DNA of 64,000 nucleotides from Megaustenia siamemsis (GCA_032433765.1 JAVIAB010000073.1:63320199-63384198); one strand, 5' to 3'; shown: positions 20,530-31,428, counted from the stretch's first letter. Numbers and translations: made by a program. Notes: generated from the letters alone by a model not told the origin.

Positions 20530-20725
20530 CTAGCATGAGCTTTGCAGGTGATTCGGGTGGTATCCAAAATAAAACCAATGTAAGAGAGGTGAGTAACACG
20601 CAGGGTAAAATGAGGATATAGTTGTAAAATGTAGCTCGTCGTTGAAATATAATGTTGAATGACAGATCAATATAAGGGACACCAGGACAGCAAGTATAAT
20701 ATTTCTCATGTCTTATGGCTGTTGT
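20530..20725 (-). CDS. nAChR subunit exon: loop C and M1
   Basis: The minus-strand acceptor (...TTGCTTCACAG) at 20726 joins ACA ACA GCC in phase 0. The donor GTAAGG follows CTA G at 20530, leaving phase 1. The translation contains 'HEKYYTCCPGVPY', the loop C tip with the vicinal Cys pair that defines alpha-type, ligand-contacting subunits, and the conserved 'Y..C' aromatic. It then reads 'IDLSFNIIFQRRATFY', the M1 helix ('NYILILPCVLLTSLTLVLFW') and 'PPESPAKLMLG', the residues directly before M2. All are intact. The exon pairs in phase with the one at 22602-22788. Confidence 0.95.
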
Positions 20726-20829
20726 CTGTGAAGCAAAATGTTTATAAGAACTGTGCAACTTCAAAGAAACATTTAGAGATAAAATATTTATTATGTACGA
20801 TAAATAAAGTAAAAATAGCAATAATATTT

Positions 20830-21280
20830 ATTCTATCGTGCATTTGCTGTATGTTGTATTTATATTTTATTGATAAGTCCGTTGACATTTGAAACAATAT
20901 GGGCAGTTGCAACCATTATTGCTCACATTTTCAAATAATGAATAATTTGAGGCTTAATATCTTTTATTATTGTTTTTAATTAATGCATTTTATTAATGTA
21001 AATGTGCATTTTAAATTTTTATTCTTCATGTGCCAGATGATGCCAGATTCTCCCAGTATTCACTGATATATTCAGGTAAAGAAGTCCTGCAAACACCCAG
21101 GATTGGTCTGACCTTCTGTCGGTGTGTGTTACAAATAAGAGACATAAGAGTCTGGACTGGATGCTCCGTTGAATGACTGGTGGTGGCACAGTGATTGGCG
21201 TTGATGACGAATTATTGTCTATAATGATAACATCTCTGACTGAAAATGGCAGACTAAGACATATAAATCATATGCTTTTG
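20830..21280. other. nAChR intron sequence
   Basis: AT-rich, no recognised repeat or gene. Confidence 0.4.
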
Positions 21281-21289
21281 TTGGAAGAG

Positions 21290-21365
21290 TAGAACAGTAG
21301 ACGGGGGACAAGACGTCGGACTCGGGAGAGGTTGTGGATTCAAATCCCGGCTCCCCCAGTTGGGA
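21290..21365 (+). mobile_element. Possible tRNA-derived SINE head
   Basis: 'GGTTGTGGATTCAAATCCCG' carries a good B-box (GATTCAAATCC) with a weaker upstream A-box-like region, different from the main SINE family here. There is no closed cloverleaf. Probably the head of a second SINE family; its 3' end is unclear. Confidence 0.4.
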
Positions 21366-21808
21366 TTTTTATCTATGGTTTCTCTCTACGGCAACCACCC
21401 CTGGTCTCAGCAGCGAGGCCCAGCTTGAAACGTCAATTATCGACGGAAAAAGTATGAGTACCTCCGAAAACGGAGTTATCTGCCAGGAAAAGACACATGG
21501 ATTAAACGCAAAATTGAGTTTCAAGGAGGTCAGAGGTATGAAGCAAGTATGAAGGAAAAAAAAAGTCATCAATGAGGTTCTATCATTAACATGACAATGA
21601 ATAATTATTATGTACACTTGTGGGAGTTTCAAACTAACTTACTATCATCTTCTGATAAAAAATGCTGCATTGATCTCTCTCCGATTCTACCTCTCGTTTT
21701 CCGTGGAGATGTTAATATACTACTTGCCTACATGCTTCAGTATAACACGAAGTTGTTAAAGAGCCACTTTCATCTCGCCGCTGACCGGAAATGTGTTCAG
21801 AAAATTCA

Positions 21809-22320
21809 TCATCATCATCATCATCATTGAGTGCCGTCTCCGCAGCGAAGGTTGGCTACCATGGAGCGTCATTCTGCTCTATCTCTTGCTTTGATGGTGC
21901 AGGTTGTCATCGGTTGATTTGTCCATCTTTTGATGTTACTCGTCCATGTTAATCTTGGTCTGCCTCTGCCTCTTTTACCTTGTATTTTCCCCTCCAGGAT
22001 CACTTTCAGTAGGCTGTTGTGTCAACATGGCCCAAGAATCGCATTTGTCTTGTTCTAATTGTGTTCAGAAGTTCTCTTTTCATTTTTAGTCGCTTTAAGA
22101 CCTCATCGTTTGTTTTCTTTTCCTTCCATCCAATTCTACCTATTCTTCTATATATCCACATTTCAAAGGCTTCAATTCTCTGTTCTGTTTGCTTGTCTAA
22201 TGTCCATGTTTCGGCACCATATAGAAATATTGAGAAGATGTAACATTTTGCTATTCTTAGTTTTAGCTCTGGTGTTATTTGTTTTGATGTTAGTATGTCC
22301 TTTCAGAAAATTAGAGTGAA
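21809..22320 (-). pseudogene. LINE-D 3' end with (ATG)n tail
   Basis: Reading the minus strand from about 22300 to 21830 gives one nearly open frame: 'CYIFSIFLYGAETWTL', 'EMWIYRRIGRIGWKEKKTN', 'MRFLGHV', 'GKIQGKRGRGRPRLTW' and a final 'MVANLRCGDGTQ' before the stop. This is the classic C-terminus of RTE/CR1-like LINE polymerases ('GKR.RGRP...W', '..VA.LR.GDGT'). The stop is followed by an ATGATG simple repeat (21809-21829), a typical 3' tail. The 5' part is truncated at about 22320. Confidence 0.85.
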
Positions 22321-22600
22321 AAAAAAAAAACATCAGCGATTACCTGTCACTGCTATCTTGACTACAGAGACCCGCCTCGCTGAAAATGAAAACTACTCGC
22401 GATTTTCTGTCCATCTGGTTCCTTGCACTCTACATTTGTGCCACTAACCCCTGGGATACCTCCTCCTACTTAATACTATTTTATATATATAAAATTGTCA
22501 CAAGTAAATGGATAGAGGTAAATTATACATTAATAACTGATAACAACCTTATGTTTATTTCCTATCTTTGTTACAAACAATAAAACATGTGTAATACATA
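22321..22600. other. nAChR intron sequence
   Basis: A run of A at 22320-22330 marks the LINE edge. Otherwise nothing recognised before the donor at 22601. Confidence 0.4.
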
Positions 22601-22601
22601 C

Positions 22602-22788
22602 TTGCAGCACTTGCCAAGAGTTGCTCTCTACGAACTCCTCCATATCTATTGAGCCGTTAGTTTGGCCTGTTTCATTAATGAGAATCATTAAATTGACCAT
22701 TTTGCCATTGTATGTCCATGAGCCAAATTTAAGTGTACAGTTTTGTATGTCGAACGGGAAAGCTGTCACATCAATTTCACAGGAGCTT
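22602..22788 (-). CDS. nAChR subunit exon: Cys-loop
   Basis: The acceptor (...TTGATTGTAG) at 22789 and donor GTATGT after CAA at 22602 bound 187 bases. One base completes the Lys codon begun in the exon at 25846-25935. The translation starts '[17 protein letters not shown]', the 13-residue disulfide-bonded Cys-loop that names the receptor family (C-x13-C with FPFD). It continues '[16 protein letters not shown]' (loop B side, with the conserved Trp) and ends '[10 protein letters not shown]', feeding straight into loop C. The reading frame is intact. The ORF upstream of the acceptor is intron read-through. Confidence 0.95.
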
Positions 22789-22930
22789 CTACAATCAAAA
22801 AAAACAATATCATTATCATTTCTGGTGTAAACCGGGAACCAGAGGTTGGTCAAAGCAGTCGCCACGTCTTACACCCGCTAAAAAAAAATCCTATCTGTCT
22901 ACCGCTGGTTTCGAACATAGTACGCCTATA

Positions 22931-23645
22931 AAACTATGTGCTAAGCAGACAAATGGGATGATCTCTGTATAAAAAAGTGTGCTCAGAAAAATCGCTAGCC
23001 ACATTCTCTGCGCCTTCATTAGAGCATGAATGGCACAACACGACACAGAGGCATACCTGACTTTCAGAGCACAGGTCGGATAATGAAACAAATCTGATGA
23101 GAAGGCCCTGCTTACCCGCTACATTGGGCAGACGGACAAAAGAAATGAAGCTGTAAAAATGAGGATACGGGGGTCGCTGTCAGAATTGTGTAAGGATGTA
23201 GTGCTGGGAGAAGATCTCACAAATCATAACCGATACCATTCGCACAACACTGGTCCAGATGGTGTTCGGTACGACGACATAGGCGATATAGCTGACGACG
23301 ACTTAAACAAAGTGGTCAAAGAGTTTGTCATCTGGTCAAATCACGATGCAGAACACTGCGGGCAAGATGCTGGAGAAAATAGTTGCCCGTGTCCTCACCT
23401 GTCACCTAATAGAAACGCGCAATACACTCGGAGGTTATAGATATAACAAAGACTATGCTGCAGTTCGCCTAATGACGTCTTCGAAGACTTCCACAGTCAG
23501 GAGACATGTGTTGCTGCATCTGGAGGATGCATGCAGCAGAATCTTATTAACATGCTTCTCAAACTGACGGTGATGACTTCCGTCTCCAAGATGGCGGATC
23601 TAGTCCACGTCCTCTCTATTGCTGCAGAAAGTCCCCCAGGGTCTG
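22931..23645 (+). pseudogene. LINE-B fragment, strongly decayed
   Basis: Nucleotide match to the array units from 'AAACTATG.GCTAAGCAG' (compare 46349) through 'AGAATGAGGATACGGGG'-like and 'CTGTCACCT' strings to 'CTCAAACTGACGGTG' (compare 47106). Many indels and deletions remove the frames; the piece ends before RT box B. An older copy than those in the array. Confidence 0.8.
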
Positions 23646-23779
23646 ATTAATTTTGGATCTCCGTTGCACTTTTCTGCAAGTCAAAATGATGATATACTTA
23701 ATACATCTAAAAGATGTAAAGGCAGAAGTGGTGCAGAACAGTTCACAGAAAAGAGAAAAGTGACGTGGAAAATATATGA

Positions 23780-24070
23780 CGTAGTCACCCTAAGGTGGCA
23801 GTTAGAACCCAAATAGGATCAGTTGGATGTCGGCACTAGTAGAGAGAGGTAGGATATGAGATCCATGGAAAGTCAAATAAGAGGCGGAATCGCCAAGAAG
23901 TAACGGAACAAGCAGACAACAATAGATAGAGTAGGGAGGGCCGTTCAATGGGAACAGTCCAAAATAAGATAGTAACGAGCGTGAATAAGGCAATTGTATA
24001 GAATAGAATAAAATAGATTAGAGTGTCAATGACAGGAGCGCGAATGGACGATTTAAATACAATTATCATG
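23780..24070 (-). repeat. Weak copy of a sequence also in the array units
   Basis: On the minus strand, 'GGACTGTTCCCATTGAACGG' and 'TTGTTCCGTTACTTCT' parallel 45607-45672 ('GGACCGTTCCCCATCGAACG', 'CTGTTCCGTTACTTCT'). About 80 bases are convincingly shared; the rest is unassigned. Confidence 0.45.
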
Positions 24071-24171
24071 ACAAGATGGATGAAATTGTAATAACAAACT
24101 AATTAAAATAAAGATGGCTGATTTGTAACAACCAATATGCAGTTATTGTTATAAAAGAAAAGAAAAGAACG

Positions 24172-24345
24172 CTCACAGGCCAACAGCAACCCGTTTTTGA
24201 CAAATTAAGTGTTGTGATTGAGACCTTCCACCGTCTAGACTTGATCTGCGCTTTACGGTGCTCTTCATGACCGTTGTTGGAATTCCTTGACGAAAGTTAT
24301 TTCTACACATTAATGTAAACTACTTCGTCAGCCAATAAAACTAAA
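24172..24345 (+). repeat. rep-3 dispersed repeat copy
   Basis: 'CTAGACTTGATCTGCGCTTT', 'TTCATGACCGTTGTTG' and 'TAAACTACTTCGTCAGCC' are shared with 43370-43545 and the equivalent place in each array unit. A fainter partial match lies at 42940-43005. Non-coding. Confidence 0.8.
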
Positions 24346-25787
24346 TTCAGGAGTGATTTTATCATCAGGACACCAGGAACCTGGAATAGTGAAGGGGCTG
24401 CTATAATGCTATCAACGAATGCACAGAAGACACTAATAGAATGGGAAGCAGTAGGATCGAGACTAATGAGAGCAACATTTAAAACAACCAAAAACAAAAT
24501 AAAATTACACATTATCCATTGTTATGCACCAACCAACGATAACGATGATTTAAAGATGATTTCTATAAACAGCTACAAGGTCAGGTGGATGCAAGACGAC
24601 ATTATAATCTTATTGGGAGACCTAAATGCTAAAGTAGGATCAGACAACAGAGGCTTCAAAGAGATTATGGGAAAATATGGACTTGGAGATATAAACGAGA
24701 ATGGAGAGATAGTTGTGAATTTCTGCACCCTTAATCAGGTGAGCCTAGGAGGAACAATATTCCAACATAAAATAATACACAAAGCTACATGGGTGTCACC
24801 AGATCATAGAACGGAAAATCAAATTGATTGATGTATTAATAATCAGTTTAAGTCATCCTTACAGGATGTAAAAGTATATAGAGGAGCTGATGTAGCTTCA
24901 GATCATCATCTTCTGATAGCCAAACTTAAACTCAAACTAAAAAGATATACTACAACATATAAGGGTAGAAAGTATTTCAATGTAGGGTTTCTTAAAGAAC
25001 AAGGAATTAAAGATAAAAAAAGCAGTCACAATATTAAACAAATACGAAGTCCTCCAACAACTAGAAAATACAATAAATATAGAAGATCATTTGAAACAGG
25101 TAAATGATATATAGAAGGAGACATGCGAAGAAACACTGGGGAAAAGAGAACGCCAGAATAAGGCATGGATGACAGCAGAGACCCTGGACAAAATTAAAGA
25201 AAGAAAGAACAAGAAAGCAGACATTAAATAAAAGCAAAATGAGAAGTAATAAAACCAAGGTGCAGGAAGCTTACACAGAGGTGAACAAAGAAGTGAGAAG
25301 ATAAAAAAGATAAAAAGAAGATAAAAGGGATAAAGGGAAATATATAGATGAACTAGCTAAAAAGGCAGAAGAAGCAGCAAATAAAGGGATTTATACACAG
25401 AATTGTACAACAGCACAAAGAAATTAAGTGGAAAATACAAACAGATCAATGCCTTTATATAAAGGAAATCTGCTTAGTAATTAATATAAGGGAACAAATT
25501 CATTGAATTTGAAGAATGCTTTGGAAGTTGCTGAGGAATCCCCATAAAGTTTATTAATCTGATAAAAACATTGTATGAAGGAACGAAATGTAGTGTGGTG
25601 CATGAAGGACAGCTTACAGAAGCATTTTAAATATGAACAGGAGTAAGGCAGGGATGCCTTCTGTCTCAATTTCTCTCTCAACTGGCCATATATTATGAAT
25701 CTCAAAACAACAACATAAATGGAATCCAGTGGTCACTGACCAAACAACTTGATGATTTAGACTTTGATGACATAGTTCTCCTTGTAT
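24345..25787 (+). pseudogene. LINE-D endonuclease and partial RT
   Basis: Plus-strand APE-type endonuclease: 'AIMLSTNAQKTLIEWEAVGS', 'LHIIHCYAPTNDND', 'IIILLGDLNAKVGSDN' (catalytic Asp), 'KATWVSPDHRTENQID' and 'VASDHHLLIAKLKLKLK' (catalytic Asp-His). After about 400 bases of decayed linker the RT resumes near 25560 ('LIKTLYEGTKC'-like, then a region matching 'GVRQGCLLSPFLF') and stops at 'LDDLDFDDIVLL' (about 25775), where box C should be; its Ala is replaced. The 3' half is missing and stops are frequent. It ends about 60 bases before the next nAChR exon, on the opposite strand. Confidence 0.8.
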
Positions 25788-25845
25788 CTTTGTGTATTTA
25801 ACTCAAACGAAAATATATTTTAAGGAAGTCACACATAATACATAC

Positions 25846-25935
25846 TTGTAGATGGCTTGTGGCATCCACAGAACTGAACCTTTGTTATCTATGACACAGA
25901 GAGCTTCTCTTCTTTCAGCCAGTCTGTCATCAGCA
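25846..25935 (-). CDS. nAChR subunit exon: loop E region
   Basis: A 90-base exon between an acceptor (...TATTAATTAG) at 25936 and donor GTATGT below 25846. The incoming two bases TT plus T make Phe, giving '(F)ADDRLAERREALCVIDNK', then 'GSVLWMPQAIYK'. 'Y.ADD.L.......V..(N)GSVLW.P.AI.KS' followed by the Cys-loop is exactly the nAChR order. The extended polar stretch is typical of invertebrate subunits. Phase and sequence link it to 41811-41920 upstream and 22602-22788 downstream. Confidence 0.93.
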
Positions 25936-26189
25936 CTAATTATTAAAAAAAAAATCAATTTACCTTTCATTTCAATCAAACCTTTACATTTACAATTTAT
26001 TCCTCAAGCTTGCTGACATAGACTGTTTACCCAAAATATTACCAACAATGAACAAGCCAGGCAGCTGTTATAGTCGAAAAAACAAACTCGTTCGTTTCTA
26101 ACGTGTGTTGGCAATTCTTTTATACAGAATGCCTGAATGTAAGCATGCAATATTATTAAAATCCTTGTTAACAAAGGATTTTGAGCATT

Positions 26190-26372
26190 TGGATCTCTCT
26201 CTCTCTCTCTCTCTGCGAGCAGGACTCCAAAGTAGGATTCCAGACTCTCACATGAAATCAGCTGTCAGGTTAAGTGTGTTGATCACCCCCACAGACAGAA
26301 CATCACAATTAGAGTTGGCCAGATGCACTCTGATTGAACACCCGTTAAAACGTTGTTCTGCGCCAGTGTCAA
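26190..26372 (+). repeat. rep-1 dispersed repeat, truncated copy
   Basis: Opens with (TC)n and 'CTGCGAGCAGGACTC', continues with 'TCAGCTGTCAGGTTAAGTG', and stops after 'GTTCTGCGCCAGTG'. The downstream half and the minisatellite are absent. Confidence 0.85.
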
Positions 26373-26850
26373 GTTTTCACTAATTCTACACGACTCTCTC
26401 ATGAAGGCTGTTCAAGTGATTCGGTTGCCCCGTATAGTTTCTTTTCCAGGGAGGTGGGTGTGGTCTTACATTTTGCATACAATTTGATGATTATAGACCG
26501 AATGGTCTCCGTGGACGGAGTTTAAAATACTGTAAACATTAAGTTTTGACTACATCAATGGGTCGTTATAAATTTATATAAATCAAATAAGCAACAATAA
26601 TAACCAAATGTTTTTTTTTAATGAAATTAATTCCCTGTTGAGTTCTAATCAGTATAACTTTACATGCAAATTTTGAATATCTTACAACAAGCGGTTAAAA
26701 AGCTATCGATTTTTAAAGTTTGGCACGAGTTATGAAACAAGCTATAGTTCGAGACGCCTGACAGCATTCCAGCATTTTGAGCATTCGTAAAACTGGATCA
26801 GTGTAAAGAACCTGGACAAACCCGTCACCAAAAGCTTCAAGCACTTTATC
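26373..26850. other. Intron sequence, unassigned
   Basis: Includes an AT-rich block at 26540-26700. No coding similarity seen. Confidence 0.35.
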
Positions 26851-26854
26851 CGGT

Positions 26855-28010
26855 GGATCAGAATGCACAACATCCCTCCAAGTATAGGGCCCACCTGGGC
26901 AAAAGTCCACTTCGCTGGCATCGAGTTTCCAGTGAGTCCAGATGCGACCAAATTTGAACGCCAAAACCCCACTCGGTCAGTCAATATCTTCAGTTTCCAT
27001 CCAGTCAACAAGCAAGGGTTCGAAATTGATCTACTCCTGACTGAGCCCAATAATACGGAGATTGAAGCACTATGTTTGCAATGACCTGGAGCGTCTTCTG
27101 CACAAAAACAGTAAACAGTCGTGTAAATCCATGTCGCAGATGTTCTCCACATATACTCATGCGAGGCTCTACTGGCAGCCCACACCCAAGACGGTAAGGG
27201 CAATAGTACTTAAGCCACAAAGAACACTGATGCCGGAAGTGGGTAATCAGGGATCTCCATTTCCGCTTACCACAAGCAGATACAGGTGCCGTACATCATC
27301 GTTCCTGATTTTGACAGCCATCTAAGGTTGTGGAAACGCAGGGGCACCAGACAAATAAAGACCCCTATATATATAGTATCCGCTGACCACGTCAAACATG
27401 GTCAACTAATACCGCAGCGAGTATGCCGTGGAAGCAAAGCCTTCCTCATTAGCCTTAATACCGAGCTGGATAATACCTTCAATAATGCCGTGGAATTTTC
27501 ACAAATGAAAAAACAAGAATTGTGACTGACAAGAGCGCTACTCCGCTCACGTGAATGAGGACGAATGGACAAGTTACGTAGCTATGCTATGTGTAACGCG
27601 GAGCCACGATCCTGCGATTTAGGGGCGTTTGAGGCCCCGCTCTTTGAAAATCATCAGCGCGCAGATGAGGCTCAGATGCAGGAACCGAATGTAGAGGCCC
27701 ATTCGGTCCGGACTGGCATAGCGACCACTGCCATATCACGGGTGAATATTGCTGGGCTGCCCACAGCAATTGCCACCGAAAGCTGCGCATCAGCCCTTTA
27801 GGACCAAAGTGCCAGTGGTATTCCACAACCTCAGAGGCTTCGACGATCATGCAGACTGGGAGATGATGATCGATCTAGGACGGTGAGAAACATGACGAAG
27901 AAAGTGGAATTGCGACAGGCTTCCACTGGAAAAATCTCCTGTATCCAATATGGAGAAATACATGCATGGCCTTGTCAGTCGGCCAGCTGCAGTTTATTGA
28001 CACAATAAAT
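26855..28010 (+). pseudogene. DNA polymerase B (protein-primed type) N-terminal/exonuclease pseudogene
   Basis: Read across shifting plus-strand frames, successive short blocks match the N-terminal half of the DNA_pol_B_2-type polymerases of Maverick/Polinton-like elements. In order: 'GIEFPVSPDATKFERQN' (about 26915), 'DLERLLHKNSK' (27084), 'YSCEALLAAHTQD' (27150), 'QVPYIIVPDFDSHL' at the Exo I position (27280), an HNH/zinc-like 'DHCHITGEYCWAAHSNC' (27722), 'VPVVFHNLRGFDDH' (27808) and 'LSVGQLQFID' (27975). Each block is in a different frame or separated by stops, so it is dead. It ends before the palm domain. It is not the same copy as the polB pieces at 33-41 kb and covers the part missing there. 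Confidence 0.7.
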
Positions 28011-28239
28011 CAAAACTGATAGAGGCAGAGATCATCTCACAAACAGAGAGGCAGAGATCATTGTTACAGACCTATACATTAACTCCGCAATTATAAGAAT
28101 ATTTAACATGTGTCCAAAATTACTGAAGCTGGAGTCAATGGAAAAAAATATCAAAGTGTCTGGTAGTAGGAAACAGCCACTCTGAAAGATGGGGAAGTCC
28201 GACGCTCGAGGTGAAGAACAATGGGAAATAGACAACAAA

Positions 28240-28345
28240 TATATATATCTCTCTCTGCGATCAAGACTCAATCAGAGTAGGACTTTCATGAAGTCTGCTG
28301 TCTGCAAGTGAATCGATTGCCCCATATAGTTTTTCTTCCAGTGAG
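28240..28345 (+). repeat. rep-1 fragment
   Basis: 'TCTCTCTGCGATCAAGACTC', then 'AATCAGAGTAGGACTTTCAT' and 'GAAGTCTGCTG'. A short, internally deleted copy 130 bases before the next full one. Confidence 0.65.
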
Positions 28346-28469
28346 GTGGGTGTGGACCACATTGTCCATCTCAGATCTGTGAGCTGGGTAACATGTTTTT
28401 TGTAGTCAGTCCAGTTTACAGGGACATGGTTGTACCTATTTTGAATTTGGTGAACATGGTGATTCCGCA

Positions 28470-28820
28470 TTCTCTCTCTCTCTCTGTCTGCGTTCAGGAC
28501 TCAATCAGAGTAAAGATTCCAGACTCTCATATGAAGTCAGCTGTCAGGCTAAGTGTGTTGATCGCCCCCACAGACAGAACATCACAATTAGAGTCTGTCA
28601 GATCTACTCTGACTGAACACCCGTTAATACGTTGCACTGTGTTCTGCGCCAGTGGCCCCTGTGCATCCGATTTCAGCCAGCATTTTATTCGGGTTTGCTT
28701 TCCCTAGCCTTTGATTGTCCCCAATCTTCCTGCAAGGCAGCAGATGATCTTTTCTGTAGGGGGATTCTGCCCTTAGATGGTAGGCCCTCCCAGGTTTACG
28801 AGCACCATCTGCCCGAGGTG
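28470..28820 (+). repeat. rep-1 dispersed repeat, full copy
   Basis: The longest copy: (TC)n, 'GCGTTCAGGACTCAATCAG', 'CAGGCTAAGTGTGTTGATCG', 'TGCATCCGATTTCAGCC' and 'CAATCTTCCTGCAAGGCAGC', ending 'CCAGGTTTACGAGCACC'. It is followed directly by the minisatellite, as at 14131-14897. Confidence 0.88.
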
Positions 28821-29690
28821 ACTAACACAGACACGGACACACAAAGATGTGAGATGTGACTAACACAGACATACACACACAAAGATGTTAGATGTGACTA
28901 ACACAGACATGCACACACAAAGATATGACATGTGACTAATACAGACATGCACACATCGATACGAGGCATGACTAACACTGACACACATCAAGATATATGA
29001 CACATGACTAACATAAACATGCACATAAAGATATGAGATATAAATGACATTGACATGCACACACAAAGATATAACACATGACTAACATAGATATGCACAC
29101 AAAGATATGAGATATCACTAACCCAGACATGCACACACAAAGATATGACATATGACTAACACTGGTACACACTAAGATATGAGATATGACTAAACACAGA
29201 CACACATAAAGATATGAGACATGATTAACACGGACACACCGAGATATGAGATATGACTAACATGACACACACCAAGATATGAGCCATAGCCAGCACACAC
29301 AAGGATATGAGATGTGACCAACACAGACATGCACACACAAAGATATGAGATATTACTAACATAAACATGCACACAAAGATATGAGATATCACTAACCCAG
29401 ACATGCACACACAAAGATATGACATATGACTAACACTGGTACACACTAAGATATGAGATATGACTAAACACAGACACACATAAAGATAAGAGACATGATT
29501 AACACGGACACACCGAGATATGAGATATGACTAACATGACACACACCAAGATATGAGCCATGGCCAGCACACACAAGCTAAGATATGAGCCATGGCTAGG
29601 ACAGAAACACAGCAAGATATGAGCCATGGTTTCACTAAAAAACACCAAGAAATGAACCATGTCTAGCACAGAAACACATTAAAGTGTCCA
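28820..29690 (+). repeat. Minisatellite, about 35-40 bp unit, about 23 copies
   Basis: Same unit as 14460-14897. A block of about 190 bases (about 29060-29250 and about 29335-29525, with 'CACTAACCCAGACATGCAC' and 'AACACTGGTACACACTAAG') is repeated once, so the array grew partly by larger duplications. Frames across it give Met-Cys-Val-rich artefact ORFs on the minus strand. Confidence 0.88.
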
Positions 29691-29719
29691 TATGCTTGGG
29701 CTTGTTGTAGTCGGCATTC

Positions 29720-30745
29720 TACTGTGGCTAATGCGTAGTCGAAGTATGATGACTTGAAATATGATAGGTGATTTTCGCCATTCTATTATACTTTGGGTAT
29801 TCTCGTTTCCATTTTTCGTGATACGGGCCTTTGAGGATGGATTTGGCTTCATCATAACTGAGCGGATGGTTCTTTTGTGGTAATCTCCCTCCCTCTTTAG
29901 CGAATTTGTCTGCGCTATCAGTTCCCGTATATATTAAAGTGTGATGGCATCCACTGAATGACTACTCTCTGTAGTTCATTGTTCTTGTGGCCAAGAGTCC
30001 CACGGACTATCGTGTATGTTTTCTGCTACGTGTGCTAACGAAAGTTCTGTGTATGATTGGGTGCCTTTTTTCATGATTCCTGTTATATTTTCCTGAAGTT
30101 CTGGTATTTTATGTTTTCCATGCCATGAGGAGACATATCAGATGGACCCAATGGTTTCGATATTGTTTGGGAAAGTACTGGGTCTCCAGTACTTTCCCAA
30201 CTTTCCAGAACTTTCCAGTAGTTCATTGGCAAATTGCAGCGAAAGTTGCTCCTCTTAGGTAGTACAATTCTGGAACCAGATATTCTGTGGTGCATGGGGT
30301 GGCTAAGGAGCCTTCTATCTGTCATCTAAGGGTTGTAAACCTGTTACTGTTTCTAGAGTCTTGATAGGTGTAGATTTCATAGCACCAGTGATGATACGGG
30401 TTGTTTGTTTTTGTGTTCTGTTAATTTTGCTAAGGTGTGATTCGGAAGCCATATGACTCCATATTCTAGGTCTGGTCTGACTCTTCCTACGTATAGTCTT
30501 TTCAAAATATTGCTGTCTGCCCCCCCTGTCCGTTCCTGCCAATTTCTTCATAATATTTGTTCGTTTTCTGGCTTTCATCATTGCCTTGTCTATCTGATTT
30601 TTCCAAGTCATTCTACGATTCATGGTGACACCAAGATATGTTGGGTTGTGGTAGGGAGTTTTTAGTCTTTTATCTTCAAGAGAGTGATTTTCTTGAAAGG
30701 CTGAAAATTGTATATGTAGTTTTTCTTTCGTTGATTGGTAAGAAC
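29720..30745 (-). pseudogene. LINE-C 3' half: RT thumb and RNase H end
   Basis: Minus strand from 30745 downward: 'YHNPTYLGVTMNRRMTWK', 'KARKRTNIMKKLAGT', 'KQTTRIITGAMKSTPIKTLE' and 'VTGLQPLDDR' (RT thumb). A decayed stretch follows, then 'TDSADKFAKEGGRLPQ' and 'LSYDEAKSILKG' from the RNase H C-terminus. This matches LINE-A in organisation but is a different family. The element continues on the far side of the LINE-B insertion at 30755-31428. Confidence 0.82.
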
Positions 30746-30754
30746 CAGGTGCGA

Positions 30755-31428
30755 TAACACCGATGACAAAGATGCAGTCATCTATACAGACGGATCTGTA
30801 AGGCGACACCAAAGAAGTGCATGGGCATTTACAGCACACTCGGCAGGCAGAATAGTCTACGAAAACAGTGGTGAATACGCCGTGACCACGAGTAGCGTGA
30901 CAATGGAGGCGAGGACAGTGACCAAGGCATTCAAATGGTTAGAGTCACAAGACTACACCCGCGCATGTATACAGAGTGATTCGATAAGCATGATAAAAAA
31001 GTGGAGGCGGGCTCTGTACGCATGCAATGGGTAGAGTCGTTGCAGAAATCCAAAATACGTAAGGTCACCTTTGTCTATGTCCCTGGACATGCGGAAGTAC
31101 GGGGAAATGAAAGGGCGGACAGGTTGGCTAGCTGCGCCGTCGTTGAGGACGGGCAACCAATGGATCGGGCGGACATCATCAATGCCCTCCGAGATGTGGG
31201 AAGAGCACAGGACTTCGACAAACACAGATCCACGTCACTTCTTCGGATGATAGAAATGGGAGTTAAGTTGGGTACAGTAAGAAATGAGACAAAAAGACTT
31301 TATCAACCAACATAGAACTGGAGTCGTCAGTACTGGACACTGAGGGAATTGCTGAGGGGATCTGAGCACATATGAACATGTTCGGAGTGCAATGATGATG
31401 TCCCGCAAAATAACTCAATAACTCAATA
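30755..31428 (+). mobile_element. LINE-B 5'-truncated insertion with target duplication
   Basis: Plus-strand RNase H: 'VIYTDGSVRRHQRSAW' (first Asp), 'TTSSVTMEARTVTKAFKWLE' (Glu), 'ACIQSDSISMIKKW' (Asp) and, after a one-base frame change near 31030, 'VTFVYVPGHAEVRGNERAD'. It ends in a tail of CTCAATAA-type repeats at 31405-31428. It is flanked by AACCAGGTG at 30746-30754 and again at 31428-31436, the target duplication inside LINE-C. This copy keeps the complete RNase H that is cut off in the array units. Confidence 0.85.

Noticed and set aside
21834..22320. Plus-strand Phe/Ser-rich ORFs
   Set aside because: They are antisense to the clear LINE-D C-terminus on the minus strand.
24303..24512. 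Minus-strand hydrophobic ORF considered as the missing M2 exon
   Set aside because: Wrong position (upstream of the Cys-loop exon), no M2 motif, and antisense to a LINE endonuclease.
26713..27203. Minus-strand ORFs of 83 and 153 codons
   Set aside because: They are shadows of the plus-strand polB relic, whose conserved blocks lie on the opposite strand.
28820..29690. CRISPR-like spacing of short repeats
   Set aside because: Units are contiguous and degenerate without unique spacers, and the genome is animal; it is a minisatellite.
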